The notes beneath the pieces are model-generated. The model saw nothing but the letters and a program-made list of their open reading frames with translations. It made no database searches and had not been told where the DNA came from. A DNA stretch of 64,000 nucleotides, taken from contig JAURJT010000013.1 in NCBI GenBank assembly GCA_030832095.1, forward strand, positions 1 to 64,000, written 5' to 3'. This document shows positions 45,766 to 53,995 of the stretch, one piece after another. Numbering within the stretch: position 1 is the first letter of the stretch; each line of letters begins with the position of its first letter. Source of the DNA: Gammaproteobacteria bacterium. Lineage in GTDB: Bacteria > Pseudomonadota > Gammaproteobacteria > Burkholderiales > Burkholderiaceae_B. A program made the position numbers and the translations under genes.

Positions 45766-46860
45766 TTAACGTGTGGGTGCTGAGCGTTTAAACCAAAGCA
45801 ATGACAGGCAAAGCGCCAAGATCGTCAGGGCAAGCGAGGCCGCACCAAAGAGAGCAGTCACTTCAGTATCGCGTCTTTCAAGAGAAAATTTACTGGATAA
45901 ATGGCGATAGACCTCTTTTAGATCTTGCGAATTACCGGCACGAAAAAATTCGCCCTCGGTGATTTTTGCCATCGCTTGTAGCGCTTGCTCGTCGACCCGT
46001 GCATAAAACGATGAGCCTTCAAAGCCCGGGATAAAACCATTGGGGGTTCCGAAGGCCACGGTGTAGACGCGAACACCTCGCTGCGCGGCTTGCTTGGCCG
46101 CAGCGAGCGGGTCGGGTCCGTTGGTACGTCGGCCATCCGAGAGAAGGATGATTGCACCGTTGGTATAGGATCCTGGAGGAACGGGTGGGGGGGCAGCGGT
46201 CGGTGGGGCAACAGGTTTACGCTCTGCTAATGGTTTGCTGCCCCAGCGCCCAAATTCATCGCCATAGATCGCTGCTTGTAGATCTACACCAGAGGTCGGT
46301 AGTAAGGTCGCAAGCGCGAGCAGCAGTCCGCTACCCGTCGCGGTGCCGCGTTGCAGTTGAAAGCGATCCACTGAGGCGACTAAGGCTTCGCGCTCGTCCG
46401 TGATTTGTTGCACGACTTGCGCCGTGCCAGCAAAAGAGACAACACCGACGCGAATATTGTTAGGAAGCTCGCGTAAAAACTCTTTGACAGTTGCCTGCGC
46501 GGCTTGAATCCGGTTGGGCTCAACGTCTTCGGCCAGCATGCTACGTGAGACGTCTACCGCAAGCACTAGGGTCATGTAGTCAGCAGGTAACGTGACTTGC
46601 GCGGTGGGCCTGGCAACACCGATTACGGCAGCGCTCAAAGCTAGCCATAATAACGCCGGAGGAGTGTGGCGGCGCCAGCTGTTACGCGGGCCAAGCGCTT
46701 GGCGAATGATGGTGAGGTTCGGATACGTATAGGCAAAGCGATGTTTGCGCTTAAGTAGCCAAAGATAGATCAAGGGCAGCGCAAGCACTAAAGCAAAACA
46801 CCATAAAAAGTGTGGCCAAATAAAGTGCATGAAAGCATCAGTAGAGTTATGATGAATCAT
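45766..46860 (-). CDS. BatA-like von Willebrand A domain membrane protein (minus copy)
   Basis: About 364 residues. Two N-terminal membrane helices (about 18-36 and 67-84) precede a VWA domain (about 97-310) with the MIDAS motif DVSRS (D103, S105, S107), TGSG and SDGRRTNG. A final helix (about 335-355) follows. A GGTGAT site lies before 46860. It resembles the plus-strand VWA protein at 49897, and both belong to the MoxR-linked Bat-type set. The start is only about 35 bp from the divergent HtrA-like gene, so promoters overlap coding sequence. Confidence 0.85.
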   Translation of the reverse strand: MIHHNSTDAFMHFIWPHFLWCFALVLALPLIYLWLLKRKHRFAYTYPNLTIIRQALGPRNSWRRHTPPALLWLALSAAVIGVARPTAQVTLPADYMTLVLAVDVSRSMLAEDVEPNRIQAAQATVKEFLRELPNNIRVGVVSFAGTAQVVQQITDEREALVASVDRFQLQRGTATGSGLLLALATLLPTSGVDLQAAIYGDEFGRWGSKPLAERKPVAPPTAAPPPVPPGSYTNGAIILLSDGRRTNGPDPLAAAKQAAQRGVRVYTVAFGTPNGFIPGFEGSSFYARVDEQALQAMAKITEGEFFRAGNSQDLKEVYRHLSSKFSLERRDTEVTALFGAASLALTILALCLSLLWFKRSAPTR

Positions 46861-46894
46861 CACTTTATCACCGCTTGGCGGGATTGGGTTATTT

Positions 46895-47803
46895 ATGAAA
46901 CGGGCCGCGCTCTATAGCCGTCGTTCAGTCTCAGGTCAAAAAAATCCTGAGGGGTCGGCTGTGGTTGGCGAGTCTGCTGCTCCTAGCGGGCTAGAGTTTA
47001 AAGCTTCTAGGATGCGTCAGCTGTACGAGCGACTGGGATGGCTTGCCCTGGGGGCCTTGTTTAGCTTGTCGATGCTGTTCGTTTACGACTATTTTCAACC
47101 GGCCCGTACTGAGTTGACGCAAGAGCAGATTGACGCTGCTGTCTTGCACACCCTGGCAACCAAAGAATTACCTGCACGTGCGGCTAGGGCGGCCGCGCTC
47201 ATCGCACCTTCGATCGTTCGTATTCGTGGTGACATCCTTGAGGCGAAAGGCACGCAGGTGGGTGACGATGACTTTGGCGTCGGGACTGGCGTGGTCATCA
47301 AAGACGATGGCACGATTTTGACTAATCTGCACGTCGTCGCCTCGGCGCCGCGACTCGTCGTGACTTTTGCCGATGGTTTGGAATCGCCTGCGGTGATCGT
47401 TTCTGCCCAGCGCGACAAAGACTTGGCTGTATTGAAGCCGTTAAATATCCCTGATGATTTGCAGCCTGCCACCCTCGGCTCAAGCCAAAATCTGAGCCCG
47501 GGCGACGACGTGGTGGCAGTGGGTTTCCCTTTTGGCTTAGGCGCCTCGGTGTCGGCGGGGGTAGTTTCTGGTTTAAATCGCACGTTTAAACCAGCAGAAG
47601 GCCCACCGCTTACCGGTTTGATTCAGTTTGACGCAGCTGCTAATCCTGGCAACTCCGGCGGCCCCTTGGTGAACATGGCTGGCGAAGTGCTAGGGATTGT
47701 GACGGCTATTTTGAATCCAACGAGTGTCAGAACATTTATTGGAATCGGCTTTGCCATCACGATAGAGAGTGCGGGGACGGCTTTGGGCATGCCTCCGTTT
47801 TAG
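46895..47803 (+). CDS. Membrane-anchored HtrA-like (S1C) serine protease without PDZ domain
   Basis: A 302-residue protein. One helix (about 48-65) anchors it, with a 47-residue N-tail that could be over-called (ATG 47012 is an alternative). The trypsin-like domain carries the full triad: H146 (TNLHVVAS), D176 (DKDLAVLK) and S254 (GNSGGP). No PDZ follows the protease domain, unlike DegP/DegS. It sits between the two VWA genes and the moxR gene, 30 bp before moxR, and probably works in the envelope with that module. Confidence 0.88.
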   Translation: MKRAALYSRRSVSGQKNPEGSAVVGESAAPSGLEFKASRMRQLYERLGWLALGALFSLSMLFVYDYFQPARTELTQEQIDAAVLHTLATKELPARAARAAALIAPSIVRIRGDILEAKGTQVGDDDFGVGTGVVIKDDGTILTNLHVVASAPRLVVTFADGLESPAVIVSAQRDKDLAVLKPLNIPDDLQPATLGSSQNLSPGDDVVAVGFPFGLGASVSAGVVSGLNRTFKPAEGPPLTGLIQFDAAANPGNSGGPLVNMAGEVLGIVTAILNPTSVRTFIGIGFAITIESAGTALGMPPF

Positions 47804-47833
47804 TGGTTAGGTCATGAATAACGAGAAACCGAG

Positions 47834-48868
47834 ATGAATAGTGATCCTCAAGCGTGGAATCGTGGTCAATCACCGCAACCTGTTCAAGAGACAGCCGTCT
47901 TAATGGAACGAGTGCTGTACGAAGTCAAGCGTATGGTGGTGGGGCAAGACCAGTTTTTAGAGCGGATGTTAGTTGCGATTTTGGCGCAAGGTCACTTGTT
48001 AATCGAGGGCGTGCCGGGGTTGGCCAAAACCTTGACGGTCAATACCTTGGCCAAAGCCATACAAGGTACGTTTAAGCGGATTCAATTTACGCCCGACCTG
48101 CTGCCCGCAGATTTAGTCGGTACGCAAATTTATAACCAAAGAACAAGTGAGTTTAGTACGGTGCTGGGGCCTGTCTTTGCCAATCTTGTGTTGGCAGATG
48201 AGATTAATCGGGCGCCGGCCAAGGTACAAAGCGCTTTGCTTGAGGTGATGCAAGAAAGGCAAGTCACGATTGCCGGGCAGACCCATAAGGTGCCGTCGCC
48301 ATTTTTGGTGATGGCAACGCAAAATCCGATTGAGACTGAGGGCACTTATCCGTTGCCCGAAGCTCAAGTTGATCGCTTCATGATGAAAGTGTTGGTGGGC
48401 TACCCCAAAGAAGAAGAAGAGTTTGTGATTGTGCAGCGAGTGATTGGGCCGGCAATTGCAATCGGCGCTGTCGCTACCACCGAGCAAATCGCAGCGTTGC
48501 AGTCGCAATCGCGTCAAGGCTACGTTGACCCGGGTTTGATTCAATATGCCGTCAAGCTTGTTGCAGCGACGCGAGATCCGGCTCGCTTTGGTTTGCCCGA
48601 TCTCGCGCGTTACCTGACGTTTGGTGCGAGTCCGCGCGCGACCATCGGTTTAATTGAAGGTGCACGCGCCTTGGCGTTTTTGCGCGGACGTGGTTATGCG
48701 TTACCGCAAGACGTTGTAGATTTGGTGCCCGATGTCTTACGCCATCGTCTGGTGTTGTCGTACGAGGCTTTATCAGAAGGATTATCGGCAGATCAGTTGA
48801 TTGAGAAGATATTACGTACGGTGCCTGTCCCGGATAAGCCACTCGATAGTCATGTTCGCGTTTCTTAA
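47834..48868 (+). CDS. MoxR-family AAA+ ATPase
   Basis: A 344-residue AAA+ chaperone-like ATPase. Walker A GVPGLAKT is near 58-65, Walker B LVLADEINRAP near 115-125, and sensor MATQNPIE near 157-164. MoxR proteins help fold or activate partners such as VWA proteins and metalloenzymes. It overlaps the DUF58 gene by 17 bp, and a VWA gene follows, the standard MoxR-DUF58-VWA order. Confidence 0.94.
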   Translation: MNSDPQAWNRGQSPQPVQETAVLMERVLYEVKRMVVGQDQFLERMLVAILAQGHLLIEGVPGLAKTLTVNTLAKAIQGTFKRIQFTPDLLPADLVGTQIYNQRTSEFSTVLGPVFANLVLADEINRAPAKVQSALLEVMQERQVTIAGQTHKVPSPFLVMATQNPIETEGTYPLPEAQVDRFMMKVLVGYPKEEEEFVIVQRVIGPAIAIGAVATTEQIAALQSQSRQGYVDPGLIQYAVKLVAATRDPARFGLPDLARYLTFGASPRATIGLIEGARALAFLRGRGYALPQDVVDLVPDVLRHRLVLSYEALSEGLSADQLIEKILRTVPVPDKPLDSHVRVS

Positions 48869-49892
48869 ACGTTTCAAGCGTCAGTCCACTGCGGCGTCAG
48901 GCATGACGCGTGCCCGCGGTGTCTCTGGTGAGGCACTGCGAGCGTCTCATGATGCAGGTGTTGTGCTTGCCCCCGAAGCGCTGCTTAGGCAACTTGAGTG
49001 GACGGTGATTCGTCGGTTGGACGGCCAACTGCAAGGCGACTATCGCACGCTCTTTCGTGGGGCCGGTTTGATGCTCGCCGATTTGCGAGAGTATCAAGCG
49101 CACGACGACGTTCGCCATATTGATTGGAACGTGACAGCTAGAATGCAAACGCCTTATGTGCGTGAGCATCAAGAAGATCGAGAAATGACAGCGTGGTTTG
49201 TGGTGGATTTATCGGGTTCGATTGACTTTGGCTCTGGGGCAGTGAGTAAGCGAAGCTTGGCGCTTGAATGCGTTGGCGTGCTGTCACGATTGCTGACGCA
49301 ACACGGCAATCGTATTGGCGCGCTGCTGTATACCGGTGCCGGAGGACATGCAAACGTTTTTATCCCTGCCCGCTCAGGTAGGCGACAGGTACTCCATGTC
49401 TTAGAGCGTATGACACGGGCTGAGTCGGTCAAACAGACACAAGAAACCGATTTAGGCAAGCTCTTGACCGATGCGCAGTCGATGTTGAAGCGTCGCTCAA
49501 CTGTTTTTGTGTTGTCTGATTTTTTAAGCCAACCCGGCTGGGATCGTGCCTTGAATCAACTGGCGCGTCGTCATGAGGTTGTTGCGATTCGCTTGTTCGA
49601 TCCGATTGAGGCAGTCTTGCCTAACAATGGCTTGTTGGTGATGCAAGATGCTGAGACGGGTGAGCAGATTTTTGTTGACTCGCACGATAAGGCTTTTCGT
49701 CAGCGCTTTGCCGACCAGGCCCAGGCGCGCGAACAACAGTTACGCGACTGTTTTGCAAATGCCGGTGTTGATTGTCTAGAGCTACAAACCAATGAACCCA
49801 TTGATCAGGCCCTTGTCCGTTTTACGCGCCTGCGTAAACGCAGAAGCCAGTTAGCCACAGGTGCCTCTGCCGGCACTGTACCGAGTCACTGA
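48852..49892 (+). CDS. DUF58 family protein (VWA-like)
   Basis: About 346 residues. The DUF58 core includes DYRTLFRGAGLMLADLREY, DDVRHIDWNVTARM and DLSGSIDFGSG near 116, a MIDAS-like DxSxS. Start at 48852 lies inside the end of moxR, and the longer frame (48801) is not needed. Cytosolic and probably a partner of MoxR; exact function is unknown. The VWA gene starts 4 bp after its stop. Confidence 0.92.
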   Translation: MFAFLKRFKRQSTAASGMTRARGVSGEALRASHDAGVVLAPEALLRQLEWTVIRRLDGQLQGDYRTLFRGAGLMLADLREYQAHDDVRHIDWNVTARMQTPYVREHQEDREMTAWFVVDLSGSIDFGSGAVSKRSLALECVGVLSRLLTQHGNRIGALLYTGAGGHANVFIPARSGRRQVLHVLERMTRAESVKQTQETDLGKLLTDAQSMLKRRSTVFVLSDFLSQPGWDRALNQLARRHEVVAIRLFDPIEAVLPNNGLLVMQDAETGEQIFVDSHDKAFRQRFADQAQAREQQLRDCFANAGVDCLELQTNEPIDQALVRFTRLRKRRSQLATGASAGTVPSH

Positions 49893-49896
49893 GCCG

Positions 49897-50904
49897 ATGT
49901 TGTCTTTGAACTCCTTAACGCTACTTTGGCCCTCGCTGCTATGGGTCTTCGCTGGGTTGCCTGTGTTGATTGGCGGCTATGTTTGGCTCTGTCGTTCGCA
50001 AACTTGGTCGCGGTATGGTTATGCGGTGTTGATGCTGTGTGGGATCAGCCTTGTGATGTTTGCGTTGGCACGGCCGCGCGCGGTGTTGTTGTTGCCTGGT
50101 CGCTTGGATACGGTGATGTTGGCAATTGATACGTCTGGAAGTATGCGAGCCACCGATGTGCAGCCGAGTCGAATTGAAGCTGCGCAGGCTGCAGTGCGCA
50201 CGTTTATTGCCGAGCAGCCCTCTCAGGTCAAAGTTGGCATCGTCACTGTGGCAAGTACCGCTGCCGTGGCACAAGCCCCGACGGTGAGCCGTGATGAGCT
50301 CTATCAGGCAATCGAAGCGTTGCCTTTGCAAACAGGTTCTGCGTTGGGGAGTGGAATTTTAATTGCTCTTGCGCAATTATTACCAGGTTCGGGTATTGAA
50401 GTTGAAAAGCTTCTCACTGAAGCAGATCGTCCGCCACCCAAAGATACGGGCAAGCCCTTGAGCCCTGATCCAAAAGGCTCAACTCAGATTAAGCTTGAGC
50501 CAGGGTCAAATAAAGCCCTTGCGATTGTGTTGATTTCAGATGGGCAAAGTAATATGGGTCCTGATGTTCTAAAGATGGCTCAACTCGCAGCAGACCACGG
50601 CGTGCGAGTCTATACCGTGGGCGTGGGTACACCAGAAGGCGTGGTATTGAAGGCGCAGGGTTTGTCAATGCGAGTCAAGCTTGATGAGTCGGTACTTAAA
50701 AAAATTGCTGATATCACCTTGGCTGATTACTACCGCGCGACCAACGCGATTGATTTGAAAAAAGTCTACGCTGCACTGGCGACGACAATACGTCTAGAGA
50801 AACATCAAACTACCGAGGTGACGGCGTTGTTTTTAGGATTGGGTGCGCTGCTGATACTGCTCGCTGGTTTTTTCTCTTTGCGACGTGACGCACGCATAAT
50901 GTAA
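49897..50904 (+). CDS. BatA-like von Willebrand A domain membrane protein (plus copy)
   Basis: A 335-residue protein with two N-terminal helices (about 9-30 and 42-58), a VWA domain with MIDAS DTSGS (D78, S80, S82) and ISDGQSNMGPD, and a last helix near 305-325. Start at ATG 49897 follows the DUF58 stop by 4 bp. It is a paralogue of the minus-strand VWA protein, with similar LAxDxSxSM, R(I)xAAQA and TGSALGSG stretches. BatB, BatC and BatD were not found in the window. Confidence 0.88.
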   Translation: MLSLNSLTLLWPSLLWVFAGLPVLIGGYVWLCRSQTWSRYGYAVLMLCGISLVMFALARPRAVLLLPGRLDTVMLAIDTSGSMRATDVQPSRIEAAQAAVRTFIAEQPSQVKVGIVTVASTAAVAQAPTVSRDELYQAIEALPLQTGSALGSGILIALAQLLPGSGIEVEKLLTEADRPPPKDTGKPLSPDPKGSTQIKLEPGSNKALAIVLISDGQSNMGPDVLKMAQLAADHGVRVYTVGVGTPEGVVLKAQGLSMRVKLDESVLKKIADITLADYYRATNAIDLKKVYAALATTIRLEKHQTTEVTALFLGLGALLILLAGFFSLRRDARIM

Positions 50905-50950
50905 GGATAAGCGGTCGTGCGAGCGAGCGCTTGTGCAGCCTGAAATGGGT

Positions 50951-51018
50951 AACGCAATGACAGCGCGCCTTGGTATGCACCTGCAACGCATTGCCTGATA
51001 TTCTGGCAATGCACTAGA
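50951..51018. repeat. Degenerate 34-bp tandem repeat in a convergent spacer
   Basis: 50951-50984 and 50985-51018 agree at about 20 of 34 positions by eye, with matching ends (AACGCA.TG at the start, ATGCAC near the end). The overlap with hairpin arms may explain part of the similarity. Confidence 0.35.
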
Positions 51019-51030
51019 ACCGCTCTAGTG
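50988..51030. terminator. Two adjacent perfect hairpins between convergent genes
   Basis: GCATTGCC (50988-50995) pairs with GGCAATGC (51005-51012), and CACTAGA (51012-51018) with TCTAGTG (51024-51030); both matches are perfect. They sit between the VWA gene and the convergent NUDIX-MBL gene. No clear T tract follows, so a two-way, Rho-assisted terminator is the likeliest role. Confidence 0.5.
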
Positions 51031-51039
51031 ATGCCCAGA

Positions 51040-52713
51040 CTATCGTTTTAGTAGCCAGCGATCGTTTGCATAACTGACGCGCTGTTCTTCAACCAGCTTT
51101 TGCAGATGAGCAAACAAAGAGCGCATTGCCACCTTATGTAATTTTTCTGCCGTGTCTTTATAAGCAACTGGCACGAGTTCTTCAAGCGTTACCGGTTGCT
51201 CAAAGGTTTTAAGCGCAGCCACAACTTTATTTTCGCGATCTTGACGATGAATCAAGACTCGGTCGACGGCATCCTTGGGCTTATCCATCAAGAACCCGTG
51301 CCCCGGTGCCAGAAAATCAATCTGCTCTTCTTGTAGCAGGCGCAGTGAGGCAAGGTATGTCGCCATGTTGCCGTCTGGTGGACTGATGACAACGGTTGAG
51401 CCTTGCATGAGATGGTCACCGGTAAACATCAGGTGTTCGGTTTCGTGCAGGTAACAGACTTGATTCGAGGCGTGCCCAGGCACGTGGATCACGCGCAGAT
51501 CTGCCCCCCCAACTCGCAGTCGCTGGTGATGAGTCACGATGACGTCAGGCACAAAGGTTTGATCTTGATTCGGGTAGGGTGGTGGGGGCATGCCAAACAA
51601 TGTTGCGCCGGTTCGCGCCTTAAGCTCTAGCGCTGCCGGTGAGTGATCAAGATGTGTGTGCGTACATAAAATCCATTTAATGGGCCCGCGCGCGGCTTTG
51701 ATCAGCGCATCGATGTGCTCGGTAAGAGGTGGGCCCGGATCGATCACGGCGATGCCTGTCTCTTGAGTGCCGATGAGATACGAGTTTGTTCCTGGACCCG
51801 TCATCATGCCTGGGTTGGCTGCGGTGAGGCGCAGTACGTTCGGTGCAATCTCTACAGGGATACCAGGTTCAATATATGTTTTTGCAGTGCCTGCGCCCTG
51901 GGGATCGATTTTTCCGATTTCTGCGTAGGCATAATCGCTCGCGACGAGTATTTCAGGCTGGCCGTTTCTTCCTGTGCCTATGCGCGGCGTCATCAGTTGC
52001 TTGGGCTTAGGCTCGCGCGCGTGGTCGAGAAGGTCTTGTACGGTGGCAAAACGCGAAAGGCTTTCTAGCGTCTTAATCGTTGGAAACATCAAATCGATTT
52101 CACCTAAGCGACTTTTTTCGATCGCATCGGCGGGGCGCACCCATCTTTGCCCCACGGTCTCGTAGTCATCTTGTTTGGCAATTTGCCCGACCGGCGCTTG
52201 CGCCACAAAAAAACGGGTGTCGTAACGCTTAGGGCGCCCAGGCATCGTGATCCAATGGCTGAAGTAGGCGATTTTGTCGGTCGCTACACGAAATTGCTCG
52301 GCTTTGAGTACGTCCACAAAGGTGATTTTATTTTCAGCGAGTGCAGTGCGTAGGTCAGACAAACGCAGTGCCTCATGTTCGTTAAGCTGCACCAACTCAT
52401 CATCGTGTCGATAGCCGAGCAACAGTCCTGATTCTTCAAAGCACTCACGAATGGCGGCAATCCAATAGGCCAGCCCACCTTTTTCAATGCCAAGTGTGTT
52501 GCTGGCCAGATCATCGGTTAAGCCGACACAGAGAGAAGCGATCTCTTCGTGATGGTCGGTCGGGTCGATCCCGCCACCCGGGAAAACATGCATCCCCTTG
52601 GCAAAGGCGACCTCTGTTGTGCGCTGCATCATAAAGACTTCAATGCCGTCGCTTGTGTCACGTGCGAGGATCACGGTGGCTGCAGGACGGGGCACGACGA
52701 TGGGTGGATTCAC
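51040..52713 (-). CDS. NUDIX hydrolase-metallo-beta-lactamase fusion protein
   Basis: About 557 residues with two enzyme domains. N-terminal NUDIX (about 10-215): FPGGGID at 44-50 and RECFEESG at 89-96 form the box, which is split by an insertion of about 30 residues, as in NUDT7/NUDT19-type CoA-related hydrolases. The C-terminal metallo-beta-lactamase domain (about 290-485) has metal ligands HTHLDH (352-357), H414 and D433, plus APGHG, followed by a winged-helix-like tail, as in LACTB2. GTG 52713 was chosen as start because the 39 residues from TTG 52830 look unlike the family. Substrate unknown; CoA thioesters are a possibility. Confidence 0.87.
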   Translation of the reverse strand: MNPPIVVPRPAATVILARDTSDGIEVFMMQRTTEVAFAKGMHVFPGGGIDPTDHHEEIASLCVGLTDDLASNTLGIEKGGLAYWIAAIRECFEESGLLLGYRHDDELVQLNEHEALRLSDLRTALAENKITFVDVLKAEQFRVATDKIAYFSHWITMPGRPKRYDTRFFVAQAPVGQIAKQDDYETVGQRWVRPADAIEKSRLGEIDLMFPTIKTLESLSRFATVQDLLDHAREPKPKQLMTPRIGTGRNGQPEILVASDYAYAEIGKIDPQGAGTAKTYIEPGIPVEIAPNVLRLTAANPGMMTGPGTNSYLIGTQETGIAVIDPGPPLTEHIDALIKAARGPIKWILCTHTHLDHSPAALELKARTGATLFGMPPPPYPNQDQTFVPDVIVTHHQRLRVGGADLRVIHVPGHASNQVCYLHETEHLMFTGDHLMQGSTVVISPPDGNMATYLASLRLLQEEQIDFLAPGHGFLMDKPKDAVDRVLIHRQDRENKVVAALKTFEQPVTLEELVPVAYKDTAEKLHKVAMRSLFAHLQKLVEEQRVSYANDRWLLKR

Positions 52714-52901
52714 TAGTGTCTCACTTCGGTTGTCTGAAGGGCGGTATTTTGTTGGTAGACATATTAGCTGAAGCCCGCCTTGAGGTTTGGTTTGAAGCGC
52801 GACTTGCAAACAAAGCCTACCTTGATTCAACGGTTTGAGGTGAGCCTGACAAACAAGTTAGACTCTCAGTGTTGAAAAAACAAAAAATGGAGACGCTCAT
52901 T

Positions 52902-53864
52902 ATGCTGAAGCAACGGTTCGTTTCGTTCTTGCTCTTGTGTTGTGCCGGTATGGCCGCACAAGCCGCCGACTATCCAGTTAAACAAATCCGTCTTGTGGTG
53001 CCTTTTGCTGCAGGTGGCAATACGGATATCGCGGCACGCCTATTGGCAACCGGGCTCACGACCGAGCTTAAACAGCCGGTTTATGTTGAAAATAAAGCAG
53101 GTGCCGGTACGGCCATCGGCACTGAAGAGGTTGCGCGTAGCCCTGCTGATGGCTACACACTTTTGTTTACAACCGTTGGCCTTGCAGTGAACCCGAGTTT
53201 GTACAAAAACCTGCGCTACGACGCCAAGCGAGACTTTGCCCCGGTTGCGCACGTGGTAAGTTCCTCGCCCGTGATCTTGATGCACCCGTCTGTCCCTGCA
53301 GCGAATCTAGCAGAGTTTGTGGCTTACGCAAAAGCGAAAGGGCCGTTGTCGTATGGTTCAGCTGGCGTCGGCAGCGCCATGCATCTACATGCTGAGCAGT
53401 TTCGCATTGAAACCGGTCTGACTGTAACGCACGTACCCTATCGCGGTGAAGGCCCGGCCTTGGTTGACCTGTTGGCTGGTCGCACTCAATTTCACTTTGG
53501 TTCGATCTCGAGTGCATCGCAATACATTGAATCGGGTGCGCTAAAGGCATTAGCCTTTGTGTCGTCAAAGCGCTCGCCACTCTTGCCGAAGGTGCCTACG
53601 GCAATTGAGGCAGGAGTCCCTGGGTTTGTGACCTCAACGTGGGGGGTGATTTTAGTGCCAGCGGGCACTTCGCCTGAAATCATTCAGACCTTGAATAAAG
53701 CGATTAATCGCGTGATCGCAGTCCCTGCAAATTTTGCCCGTTTTATCGAACTAGGTTTTGAACCACTGACCAACTCGACACCTGTCTCGACCGCACAATT
53801 CATTGATGCGGAGACGCAGTATTGGGCGACCTTGATTAAAAAGTTAGGCATCACGGCTGAATAG
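52902..53864 (+). CDS. Bug/TctC-type periplasmic receptor
   Basis: A 320-residue receptor; start 52902 has GGAGA 9 nt upstream and a clean signal peptide (to AQAA near 21). Motifs are YPVKQIRLVVPFAAGGNTDI, YVENKAGAGTAIG and HVPYRGEGPALVDLLAGRTQ. It leads toward the TPP-PrpD-DUF4387-AtuA genes in the same direction, 131 bp upstream of them, and may capture their substrate. Confidence 0.92.
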   Translation: MLKQRFVSFLLLCCAGMAAQAADYPVKQIRLVVPFAAGGNTDIAARLLATGLTTELKQPVYVENKAGAGTAIGTEEVARSPADGYTLLFTTVGLAVNPSLYKNLRYDAKRDFAPVAHVVSSSPVILMHPSVPAANLAEFVAYAKAKGPLSYGSAGVGSAMHLHAEQFRIETGLTVTHVPYRGEGPALVDLLAGRTQFHFGSISSASQYIESGALKALAFVSSKRSPLLPKVPTAIEAGVPGFVTSTWGVILVPAGTSPEIIQTLNKAINRVIAVPANFARFIELGFEPLTNSTPVSTAQFIDAETQYWATLIKKLGITAE

Positions 53865-53880
53865 CGCAAGACAAAGGTAA

Positions 53881-53976
53881 ATCTCGTTAAGGGTATGCCA
53901 AGTCATTGGTGTCGCTTCTTAAAGGTATGCCTAGTGAACGATGTATCTCATTAGCGGCAGGATAAGTATGCCGAAG
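53881..53976 (+). repeat. Direct repeats around GGTATGCC upstream of the TPP-enzyme gene
   Basis: Units 53881-53912 and 53913-53944 share 22 of 32 positions; the core TTAAxGGTATGCCxAGT at 53887-53903 and 53919-53935 matches at 15 of 17. A third, expanded copy (53945-53976) has ATCTC at its start and GTATGCC at 53966-53972. The cores are 32 bp apart, about three helical turns, so a tandem operator is possible as well as a plain duplication. Confidence 0.6.
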
Positions 53977-53995
53977 ACGTTTATTGGAGAATATA

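Noticed and set aside
47095..47583. 162-codon minus-strand frame over the HtrA-like gene
   Set aside because: Antisense to the intact protease with its catalytic triad; low-complexity and without motifs.
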